From Burkholderiales bacterium (GTDB taxonomy: Bacteria; Pseudomonadota; Gammaproteobacteria; Burkholderiales; Burkholderiaceae_C): a stretch of 64,000 nt of DNA. The stretch lies in the NCBI GenBank assembly GCA_947381415.1, contig CANCVB010000009.1, positions 1 through 64,000 on the forward strand, given 5' to 3'. Under the pieces are notes generated by a model. The model saw nothing but the letters and a program-made list of their open reading frames with translations. It made no database searches and had not been told where the DNA came from. Shown here one piece after another: positions 55,331-63,051 of this stretch. Both the position numbers and the translations under genes were made by a program. The first letter of the stretch is position 1. Each line of letters begins with the position of its first letter.

Positions 55331-55990
55331 ATGATTTGCACCAGTTGCTATTTCATCAACCCCAGTGAGAATGTTTTTTGCCAAAACTGCGGCTCGCAAC
55401 TGCCGCATGTGCAAAACGAAAAACCGAACATTTCCCCGCTGATTTTGGCCAACACGCTTGACAACAGTTCGTTGTTGATTTCGCGTGGCCCCTGGGAGAT
55501 GCGGCTGGACTTGTCCATCCCCTTTTTGTTGGTGGCATTGGCCATTTATCTTTTCACCGGGAATCAGGTCTATGCCTTGACCGCGGTGGGATTGGGATTG
55601 GCCTTTGCTTTGTACAAAACGCACGATACCCAGCAAATCATCAGCCAAAGCATACCGGTGGAATTGATCAACAAGACCATCATTGCTTACGGCCCGGCCA
55701 ACACCTCCAATCGCTTTTCTCTGCCGACAGGGGTCTTGTATTTGCTTTCAGATGGCTTGTATTTCAAATCCTTCGACAGCAATGAAGATATTTCATTCAT
55801 TCACATCGAAATTTCATTCACTGAAAGTGCCAAACGCATCAAAGGACTGTCATTGTTTGCCCATTGGCATGAAATTCAAATGAACAATGGCATGAATGAG
55901 CAATTCACTTTCACCGTCCAAAATGCTGGCGAGTGGATGTTATTGATGAAAGTATTGCGCTCAGACATGTTCAAAAAACCGACGGTGTGA
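55331..55990 (+). CDS. Zinc-ribbon membrane protein
   Basis: The 219-residue protein starts with a CxxC...CxxC ribbon (MICTSCYFINPSENVFCQNC). It has two close membrane helices (about 58-74 and 78-95) and then a beta-rich cytoplasmic domain that looks like a PH/GRAM-type fold (GVLYLLSDGLYFKSFDSNED, IEISFTESAKRIKGLS, FTVQNAGEWMLLMKVL). The ribbon matches that of the preceding gene in style, so both may act in one complex. The function is unknown. It is convergent with the SAF-domain oxidoreductase, 1 base apart. Confidence 0.75.
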   Translation: MICTSCYFINPSENVFCQNCGSQLPHVQNEKPNISPLILANTLDNSSLLISRGPWEMRLDLSIPFLLVALAIYLFTGNQVYALTAVGLGLAFALYKTHDTQQIISQSIPVELINKTIIAYGPANTSNRFSLPTGVLYLLSDGLYFKSFDSNEDISFIHIEISFTESAKRIKGLSLFAHWHEIQMNNGMNEQFTFTVQNAGEWMLLMKVLRSDMFKKPTV

Positions 55991-55991
55991 T

Positions 55992-57332
55992 TCAAGCCGC
56001 AAACATGCGCTGCATTTCTTGACGCACGCGATAAGCTGGCAATTGTTTGTCCATGGCCACATCGTCCCAGCACAATGACTGGCCCTTTTTGACGGGTCGA
56101 ACAAGCTTGACTTGGTGCGCCAACCCAAGCGGCAAACCACCCATCCGGGCAGAAGTGCTGGCGGGCAATAACTTGCCCCACACGGTATAGCCCCCTTCGC
56201 CATCCAATATTTCACCCGCTTGCAAATCACGTTTGGCGGTGGCAACCACATCGGCATTCCAACTTTGTGCAACACCTGTAGCTTCACCGCGCAAAGCCAC
56301 ACTGGCCACCGACATACCGACCTCCAGTCCAATCAAATGCCATCGTTTGTAAAGGGTGAAGTAACGACCGGACGGATCGGTATGCGCGTTGTACTCTTCA
56401 AAACAATGTTTGATGTAGTCGGTCTCGGCCTCTACTGTGACCCAAACGCCCATGCGAATGTCATAAGGAATCACTCGGCCATCGGCCTCCAAAGAAGAGA
56501 TGACCTCAACCATGCCCTTGTGCTCGAGCACCCCACCTTCGCTGCGAGGACGGGTGACAAAAGGAATATCTTCCACACTGGCAGGTGGGTAGAGCAAGCC
56601 ATTGCTTGGCACAGTCAAGCCTGTGGCATTCGAGACGGCAGTGCTTTCAATGCTGGGCTTAGAGCCGTCCAAAAAGCTGTTGAACATTTTGGGATTCAAA
56701 CCACCGCGACTGGCTTGCTCGGGGGTTAATCCGTAGTTGCCCCACACCGTGTCTGGGGTCGATTCACAAAAATGCGGCAACCATTTATGTCCCCGACCTG
56801 CCGCCACCACTGGGAAACCACAGGTGCGGGCCCAATCAACCAAATCACAAATCAAAGCGGGCTGATCACCAAATGCCAAGGAATAAACCACACCCGCTTG
56901 CGCGGCTTTGTGGGCCAGCAAAGGGCCACAAAATGCATCAGCTTCCACCGTGACATTCACCACATGTTTGCCATGTTCAAACGCAGCGAGGCAGTGCTCA
57001 ACTGCCGCAATAGGGTTGCCAGTACATTCGACAACGACATCAATGCGCGGGTCACTCACCAGCGCATGCCAATCTTCAGTCAGAAATGTCAATCGACTGT
57101 CAAACGCATGGTCTAAAGATGTGGCTTGGGATTGGTGAACTGGCCACCCTACCCGCGCCAAATTTGTTTGGGCACCCGACAAAGACAAGTCAGCGATGCC
57201 TGCCAAATGAACGCCCGGGGTTTTGGGCACTTGCGCCAAATACATGGCACCAAATTTTCCAGCGCCAATCAGCGCGACACGTATGGGCTTGTTGTCGCGC
57301 TCACGCTGTTGCAGTTGAAGGTACAAACTCAT
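55992..57332 (-). CDS. Predicted homoserine dehydrogenase-like oxidoreductase with C-terminal SAF domain
   Basis: The 446-residue protein has an N-terminal Rossmann fold (RVALIGAGKFGAMYLAQVPK near 18-37), a middle catalytic-like region (VECTGNPIAAVEHCL, AFGDQPALICDLVDWA) and a C-terminal SAF domain (KRDLQAGEILDGEGGYTVWG near 365). This fits the predicted homoserine dehydrogenase/SAF group (COG4091). Its substrate is not known here. It overlaps the PhyH gene by 4 bases, so the two proteins likely work together on one small molecule. Confidence 0.85.
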   Translation of the reverse strand: MSLYLQLQQRERDNKPIRVALIGAGKFGAMYLAQVPKTPGVHLAGIADLSLSGAQTNLARVGWPVHQSQATSLDHAFDSRLTFLTEDWHALVSDPRIDVVVECTGNPIAAVEHCLAAFEHGKHVVNVTVEADAFCGPLLAHKAAQAGVVYSLAFGDQPALICDLVDWARTCGFPVVAAGRGHKWLPHFCESTPDTVWGNYGLTPEQASRGGLNPKMFNSFLDGSKPSIESTAVSNATGLTVPSNGLLYPPASVEDIPFVTRPRSEGGVLEHKGMVEVISSLEADGRVIPYDIRMGVWVTVEAETDYIKHCFEEYNAHTDPSGRYFTLYKRWHLIGLEVGMSVASVALRGEATGVAQSWNADVVATAKRDLQAGEILDGEGGYTVWGKLLPASTSARMGGLPLGLAHQVKLVRPVKKGQSLCWDDVAMDKQLPAYRVRQEMQRMFAA

Positions 57333-58210
57333 GCGGCTTTTTGGGTTTGGTCAAAAGGAACATCCGAGGTCACCAAAGCACTGGCAGGCAAGCCCTTGGC
57401 CCATGGCAAATCCACAGGGTAGGACTTGGACAAGCAATCGTCAGGCAGGCATTCAATAGGTGTGAAGTCGCGGTGAGCGATGAATTCAGGACGCTTGTGG
57501 CGACGAATATGGTTGCTCACGGCGCACAAGCTCAGGTACACGCTGACACGGTTCCAGGGTGACAAATTGCTGGCAGACGCATGCACCAAACAGCTGTGAA
57601 ACAAAATCATAGAACCCGCAGGACCTGTGGGGCTGACAATCCCACCTTGCTTGCCGCCTGCTCGCTCAACGAGCTGACCAATCAGGTCGTTGTCAACTGT
57701 CCACAACGGGTAACTGGTGGTAGTCAGATCGTGCTTGGCATCCACCACCCCTTTTTTATGGCTGCCGGGAATGAACATCAATGGGCCATTGAATTCATTC
57801 ACATCGTCAAGAAAAATAGCCACGTTCATCGCCCGCTCTGTGGGCATCATGTCGTCGTTGAGCCAAGTGCCATAGTCTTGGTGCCATTGCCAAACATCGC
57901 CTTCAAACGCCATCTTGCCGTTGATCTTGAACTGGTGCATGTACAACTTTTCGCCAAACAAATCTTCGACGGGCTCAATCATTCTTGGATGCCTGGCCAA
58001 TTTGGCAAAAGGTTCGCTGTACAAGTGGGCTGCAAAATTGGTGCGTACCGCGTCCTTGCCTTTTTCTCGCACATTGAATGCTTCTCGGCGGCTGTAGAGC
58101 TGAGGCACCTCCTCGACCAACACACGGGTTTCGTCTGGCGTGAACAGACCAGGGAAAAACAAATAGCCTTCTGTGTCAAATTGAGCGTGTTGTTCTGGGG
58201 TGAGTTTCAT
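57329..58210 (-). CDS. Phytanoyl-CoA dioxygenase family protein
   Basis: The 293-residue non-heme iron(II)/2-oxoglutarate oxygenase of the PhyH family has EGYLFFPGLFTPDETRVLVE near the N-terminus, the iron-binding WQWHQDYGTWLNDDMMPTER near residue 110 (His-x-Asp), GPLMFIPGSHKKGVV near 142 and the distal His in ILFHSCLVHASASNLSP near 205. AGGAG precedes the ATG. Relatives hydroxylate ectoine, alkyl chains or phosphonates; the target here is open. It is translationally coupled to the SAF oxidoreductase. Confidence 0.9.
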   Translation of the reverse strand: MKLTPEQHAQFDTEGYLFFPGLFTPDETRVLVEEVPQLYSRREAFNVREKGKDAVRTNFAAHLYSEPFAKLARHPRMIEPVEDLFGEKLYMHQFKINGKMAFEGDVWQWHQDYGTWLNDDMMPTERAMNVAIFLDDVNEFNGPLMFIPGSHKKGVVDAKHDLTTTSYPLWTVDNDLIGQLVERAGGKQGGIVSPTGPAGSMILFHSCLVHASASNLSPWNRVSVYLSLCAVSNHIRRHKRPEFIAHRDFTPIECLPDDCLSKSYPVDLPWAKGLPASALVTSDVPFDQTQKAA

Positions 58211-58340
58211 GAGATGCTCCTGGGGCCGAATTCTGAATACGGCAAATTATCGCCCTTTCGCATTGTCTTGGCTGGCCAGGGAAAGCTGAGTTTCGCCATA
58301 ATGCAGCCAAGCTTGTCACCTATGTGCCTGGAGTGTTTGC

Positions 58341-58775
58341 ATGAAACTGCTTTTTATTCTTGTTTTTAGCTTTTGTGCCTCATTGAATGCTGCCGCAGCA
58401 GATATCTCCGATGCCAATGCGCCCCCAGACTTGGCTGTCGCCAAAACATGGATTGAAAAGAAAGACTGGCCATCGGCAATTTCCAGCTTGGAGAAATTTG
58501 TCAAAGCCAACCCCAACAATGCCGACGGGTTTAATTTGTTGGGCTTTAGCCTTCGCAACAGCAAACGCTACCCCGAAGCCATCTTCAATTACAAGGAAGC
58601 GCTACGCATAGACCCAAACCACCGTGGCGCCCATGAATACCTGGGGCAGACCTATGTGCAAACCAAGCAAATTGACAAGGCCAAAGAATTGCTGGCTTCG
58701 CTTGAAAAAATATGCGGCTTGCAATGCGAGGAATACATCGACCTGAAAAGAGCCATCGACAAATTCAAGAAGTAA
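58341..58775 (+). CDS. Secreted tetratricopeptide repeat protein
   Basis: The 144-residue protein has a signal peptide (cleavage near NAAAA, about residue 19) and about three TPR units: KKDWPSAISSLEKFVKANPN, NSKRYPEAIFNYKEALRIDP and QTKQIDKAKELLASLEKICG. Such small periplasmic proteins mediate protein contacts. Its 3' end overlaps the Lrp gene end by 11 bases on the opposite strand. Confidence 0.85.
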   Translation: MKLLFILVFSFCASLNAAAADISDANAPPDLAVAKTWIEKKDWPSAISSLEKFVKANPNNADGFNLLGFSLRNSKRYPEAIFNYKEALRIDPNHRGAHEYLGQTYVQTKQIDKAKELLASLEKICGLQCEEYIDLKRAIDKFKK

Positions 58776-59244
58776 ACACTGGCGGTTTCAGCGGTAACGC
58801 GGTTTTATAACGTACTTGCTTGAGGGCGAAACTGCTTCGAATTTTTTCAACCCCTGGGATAGGCGAGAGTTGCTCGAGGATAAATTTCTCCAGGGTCGCC
58901 ATATCGGTGATGGCCACCCGTATCAGGTAATCGGAATCGCCCGTCATGAGGTAACACTCCATCACCTCGTCATGGTCGGCAATACGTCTTTCAAATTCAG
59001 CCAATGTGGCTTTGGACTGCTCTTTCAAACTGATGGAAATAAACACATTCAAACCTATGCCCAAGGCCTTGGGTTCGGCAAGCGCCACATATTTTTGAAT
59101 CACGCCTGACGACTCTAATGCTTTGACACGGTTCAAACATGGCGAGGGCGACAAATGCACTCTTTTGGCAAGCTCTACATTGGTGATGGCACTGTTTTCC
59201 TGCAATTGCGCCAATATTCTGTAATCAACCTGATCCAAAGACAT
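58765..59244 (-). CDS. Lrp/AsnC family transcriptional regulator (MdeR-like candidate)
   Basis: The 159-residue regulator has an N-terminal helix-turn-helix (DQVDYRILAQLQENSAITNV, ELAKRVHLSPSPCLNRVKAL) and a RAM ligand-binding domain (DEVMECYLMTGDSDYLIRVA near 92). It is divergent from the second aceE-like gene with 106 AT-rich bases between. In Pseudomonas putida an Lrp-type regulator (mdeR) sits next to an E1-like mdeB, so control of that neighbour by an amino acid such as methionine is likely. Confidence 0.93.
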   Translation of the reverse strand: MSLDQVDYRILAQLQENSAITNVELAKRVHLSPSPCLNRVKALESSGVIQKYVALAEPKALGIGLNVFISISLKEQSKATLAEFERRIADHDEVMECYLMTGDSDYLIRVAITDMATLEKFILEQLSPIPGVEKIRSSFALKQVRYKTALPLKPPVFTS

Positions 59245-59350
59245 AATATTCCTTTAAAGCCCATTTTCAAAATATTTTATGCTTTAAAAAGCTATTTTTA
59301 ACCTATATATAAGGCATTCATTGGGATCGATTTTGGCTACAGTTACAGCC
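59245..59350. promoter_or_regulatory. AT-rich divergent promoter region between Lrp regulator and AceE-like E1
   Basis: The 106-base gap is very AT-rich and includes GCTTTAAAAAGC (59281-59292) and TATATATAAGG near 59305-59315, suited to Lrp-type binding and bending. No clear Shine-Dalgarno precedes the E1 ATG at 59351. Confidence 0.5.
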
Positions 59351-61978
59351 ATGAACAAACGCCTTTTCAGTCTACCCGTGACCGCAAGCAAGCTTGACGC
59401 TGACCCCCAAGAGACCGCCGAATGGCGCGATGCATTTAACGCCGTGGTAACGCAACACGGTGCCGAACGGGCAGGTTTTTTACTGGACCAACTGGTTGCC
59501 CTGGCCCACCAAAACCAAATTGAATGGTCTCCAGAATTGGTCACGCCTTACGTCAACACGGTTGCTGTCGATGTGCAATCGCCTTTTCCTGGGGACCTGT
59601 CCATCGAAGAAAAAATAGCTTCGATCATGCGATGGAATGCCTTGGCCATGGTGGCCCGCGCCAACGCCGCTTATGGTGAACTGGGTGGGCATATTGCCAG
59701 CTATGCCAGTGCAGCAGATTTGTTTGAAGTCGGTTTTAACCATTTCTTCCACGCCCGCAATGCGCAGCATGGCGGTGACCTGGTGTTTTTCCAACCCCAC
59801 AGTGCGCCTGGCGTTTACGCAAGGGCATTTTTGGAAGGTCGCCTCAGTGAACAGGATTTGGCGCATTACCGGCAAGAACTGAGTGCGCCGCGCACGGGGG
59901 CACGCGGTTTGTCCAGTTACCCACACCCTTGGTTAATGCCCGATTTTTGGCAGTTCCCCACTGGCTCCATGGGCTTGGGGCCGATCAGCTCCATCTACCA
60001 CGCGCGCTTCATGCGCTACCTCTCTCACAGGCAGCTGCTGGACTGTAGCCAACGCAAGGTTTGGGGCGTTTTTGGTGATGGCGAAATGGATGAACCCGAG
60101 AGCATGAGTGCATTGACACTGGCCTCACGGGAAAAATTAGACAACTTGGTGTGGGTAGTGAATTGCAATTTACAGCGATTAGACGGCCCTGTGCGTGGCA
60201 ACGGTCGCATCATGGATGAATTGGAAAAGCTTTTCCGCGGTGCTGGCTGGAACGTCATCAAACTGATCTGGGGAAGCGACTGGGATGGTTTGTTTGCACG
60301 CGATACACAACACGCCCTGGTGAAAGCATTTGCCAACACAGTTGACGGACAAATGCAGACCTTTGCTGCCAAGGATGGGCGCTTTAACCGGGACAATTTC
60401 TTTGGCCAAAACCCTGAACTTGCCCAACTGGCACAAGGTTTGACCGATGAGCAAATTGACCGCTTGAAACGAGGCGGTCACGACTTGGTCAAAATTCACG
60501 CAGCCTATGCCGCCGCCGCCACCCACACGGGTCAACCCACGGTTATTTTGGCGCACACGAAGAAAGGCTATGGCATGGGCCAAGCCGGTCAAGGCAAGAT
60601 GACCACCCACAGCCAGAAGAAACTGGATGACACCGCGTTACTGGAGTTTCGCAACCGTTTCAACCTGCCCTTAAGCGATGAACAAGCCAAAGAACTGGCT
60701 TTTTTCAAACCAGACGCCAACAGTGCAGAAATGCAATATTTACATGCCAAGCGAGATCGGCTCGGTGGCTATTTGCCCCGAAGAGAAACACTGTGTGACG
60801 CCGTTGCTGTCCCCGATCTGGCGCAATATGCCCACTTTGCCAGCCAGGCTGATGGCAAAGAGATGTCAACCACCATGGCCTTTGTCCGATTGCTGGGCAA
60901 TTTACTGAAAGACCCCCAACTGGGCCCACGGATCGTGCCCATCGTGGCCGATGAAGCGCGTACCTTTGGTATGGCTAATTTGTTTAAGCAAGTGGGCATT
61001 TATTCCAGTGTTGGCCAGAAATACGAGCCCGAGGATATTGGCTCGGTTCTCAGTTACCGTGAAGCCATGGATGGCCAAATATTGGAAGAAGGCATCAGCG
61101 AAGCCGGCGCGATTGCCAGCTGGACAGCCGCTGCAACCAGTTACAGCGTACATGGTTTGGCCATGCTGCCTTTTTATATCTATTACTCCATGTTTGGCTT
61201 CCAGCGGGTGGGCGATGCCATTTGGGCGGCAGCTGACCAAAGAGCCAGAGGCTTTTTGCTTGGCGCGACTTCTGGTCGCACCACATTGGGTGGTGAAGGC
61301 CTGCAACACCAAGACGGGTCTAGCCATCTGGTGGCGGCAACCATTCCCAATTGCAAAGCGTATGACCCTGCTTTTGCATGCGAAATGGCTGTGATCGTTG
61401 ACCACGGTATGCGCGAGATGCTGGTCGAACAAAAAGATGTTTTCTACTACATCACGCTGATGAACGAAAACTATGCGCAACCCAACTTGATTCCAGGCTC
61501 GCATGCGCATATTTTGCAGGGAATGCACTTGGTTGCAGACAACCGAGACGAGATGAAGAAGTCTGCGCCAAGTGTGACACTCATGGGCTCTGGTGCAATC
61601 ATGCTGGAAGTGATTCAAGCCGCTCAATTGCTTGCCAAAGAGGGCTTTGCGTCACAAGTGTTCAGCGTGACCAGTTGGAGTGAGCTTGCGCGCAACGGAC
61701 AGGCCAGCGAGCACGCCGCCATGGCCCAAGAGACCACCACAGTCCCATTTGTCACCACCCAACTGCAAAACACGCACGGTCCTGTGATCGCAGCAACAGA
61801 CTATGTCAAGGCTGTGCCTGAAAGCATCCGCGCCTTCATGCCACAAGGAAGGACTTACAAAACCCTTGGGACTGATGGCTTTGGTCGCAGCGATACGCGC
61901 GCCGAACTAAGGTCTTTTTTCCAAGTTGATGCCGCGCATATTGCCAAAGCAGCACGCTTGGCATTGCGTCAGGCATGA
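59351..61978 (+). CDS. Second AceE-like E1, probable 2-oxobutyrate dehydrogenase (MdeB-type)
   Basis: The 875-residue homodimeric E1 is related to but clearly diverged from aceE at 19556-22267. The thiamine-diphosphate motif GDGEMDEPESMSALTLASRE begins near residue 247 and ends in [31 protein letters not shown] is also present. The ATG at 59351 fits the family, though the frame is open 10 codons further from a TTG. No E2 or E3 gene is adjacent, so it must borrow the lipoyl subunits of the pyruvate complex. The divergent Lrp regulator and P. putida MdeB favour 2-oxobutyrate from methionine breakdown as substrate. No mdeA is in view. Confidence 0.9.
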   Translation: MNKRLFSLPVTASKLDADPQETAEWRDAFNAVVTQHGAERAGFLLDQLVALAHQNQIEWSPELVTPYVNTVAVDVQSPFPGDLSIEEKIASIMRWNALAMVARANAAYGELGGHIASYASAADLFEVGFNHFFHARNAQHGGDLVFFQPHSAPGVYARAFLEGRLSEQDLAHYRQELSAPRTGARGLSSYPHPWLMPDFWQFPTGSMGLGPISSIYHARFMRYLSHRQLLDCSQRKVWGVFGDGEMDEPESMSALTLASREKLDNLVWVVNCNLQRLDGPVRGNGRIMDELEKLFRGAGWNVIKLIWGSDWDGLFARDTQHALVKAFANTVDGQMQTFAAKDGRFNRDNFFGQNPELAQLAQGLTDEQIDRLKRGGHDLVKIHAAYAAAATHTGQPTVILAHTKKGYGMGQAGQGKMTTHSQKKLDDTALLEFRNRFNLPLSDEQAKELAFFKPDANSAEMQYLHAKRDRLGGYLPRRETLCDAVAVPDLAQYAHFASQADGKEMSTTMAFVRLLGNLLKDPQLGPRIVPIVADEARTFGMANLFKQVGIYSSVGQKYEPEDIGSVLSYREAMDGQILEEGISEAGAIASWTAAATSYSVHGLAMLPFYIYYSMFGFQRVGDAIWAAADQRARGFLLGATSGRTTLGGEGLQHQDGSSHLVAATIPNCKAYDPAFACEMAVIVDHGMREMLVEQKDVFYYITLMNENYAQPNLIPGSHAHILQGMHLVADNRDEMKKSAPSVTLMGSGAIMLEVIQAAQLLAKEGFASQVFSVTSWSELARNGQASEHAAMAQETTTVPFVTTQLQNTHGPVIAATDYVKAVPESIRAFMPQGRTYKTLGTDGFGRSDTRAELRSFFQVDAAHIAKAARLALRQA

Positions 61979-63051
61979 AGTTTTTCAAACGCAAACATAA
62001 AGTCGCGAAGTTTCTGTACGGCTGACAAAGGCATGGCGTTGTAAATGGACGCACGCATTCCGCCCGCGATGCGATGACCTCGCAGCTGAACCATGCCTTG
62101 TGCCTGCGCAGAGGACAAAAACTCAGCGTTTAAGGATTCATCGCGCAAATAAAAAGTTACATTCATGCGTGATCGGTCACAAACCCTGACCCGGTTGCTG
62201 AAAAATTGGCTGTGATCCAAAAAGTCATACAGCAAGTCGGCTTTCGCTTGGTTATGCGCTTGCATCGCGGACAAACCACCCTCGCGCTGGATGTGCGTCA
62301 AAACCAACCCCATGATGTAGATAGCGTAGGTGGGAGGGGTGTTGTACATTGATTCGTTGTCAACCTGCAATTGATAGTTAAATGCGGATGGCGTGATGGG
62401 CAAAGCGTGGCCAAGCAAGTCACGGCGAACAATCACCAATGTCACACCGGATGGACCGATGTTTTTTTGAGCCCCTGCGTAAATCAGACCATACCGCGAA
62501 ACATCGATGGGTTTGGACATGATGTTGGAAGACATGTCTGCAACCAAGGGAACATCACCGGCATCAGGCGTCCAATGACATTCCACGCCACCAATCGTTT
62601 CGTTGCTGCAAAAATGCACATAGGAAGGCTTTGCGGAGTAAGTCCAAGTCTCTTGGGCAGGCATGCAGTGATACGCATGTGCTTCAGCGCTGGCAGCGAT
62701 ATGCACTTGGCCATAACGCATGGCCTCTTGCATGGACTTGAGTGACCAATTCCCGCTGACAACGTAGTCTGCACTGCCGGTTAGACCCATCAGGTTCATA
62801 GGGACAATCGCGTTTTCTGCGATCGCCCCCCCTTGCAACAGCAAGACCGCATAGTTATCAGGGATGGCCAACAGTTCGCGCAACAACGATTGCGTTGTTG
62901 ACAGTATCTCGGTGAACTCTGGACCCCGATGGCTCATCTCCATGACCGACATGCCAGAGCCTTGCCAATCGAGCATGTCGCTGGCGGCTTGACGCAAAAC
63001 GGATTCCGGCAATGTGGCCGGTCCCGAGCTGAAATTGATGACGCGATTCAT
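61969..63051 (-). CDS. serC: Phosphoserine aminotransferase
   Basis: The 360-residue PLP enzyme makes O-phosphoserine from 3-phosphohydroxypyruvate and also acts in pyridoxal phosphate synthesis. Family blocks are NFSSGPATLPESVLRQA at the start, SVMEMSHRGPEF near 35, VADMSSNIMSKPIDVSRYGL near 170, the PLP lysine in IYAGAQKNIGPSGVTLV near 196 and RASIYNAMPLSAVQKL near 333. It overlaps the upstream MerR-type gene by 4 bases and the convergent E1 gene by 10 bases. Confidence 0.97.
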   Translation of the reverse strand: MNRVINFSSGPATLPESVLRQAASDMLDWQGSGMSVMEMSHRGPEFTEILSTTQSLLRELLAIPDNYAVLLLQGGAIAENAIVPMNLMGLTGSADYVVSGNWSLKSMQEAMRYGQVHIAASAEAHAYHCMPAQETWTYSAKPSYVHFCSNETIGGVECHWTPDAGDVPLVADMSSNIMSKPIDVSRYGLIYAGAQKNIGPSGVTLVIVRRDLLGHALPITPSAFNYQLQVDNESMYNTPPTYAIYIMGLVLTHIQREGGLSAMQAHNQAKADLLYDFLDHSQFFSNRVRVCDRSRMNVTFYLRDESLNAEFLSSAQAQGMVQLRGHRIAGGMRASIYNAMPLSAVQKLRDFMFAFEKLHA

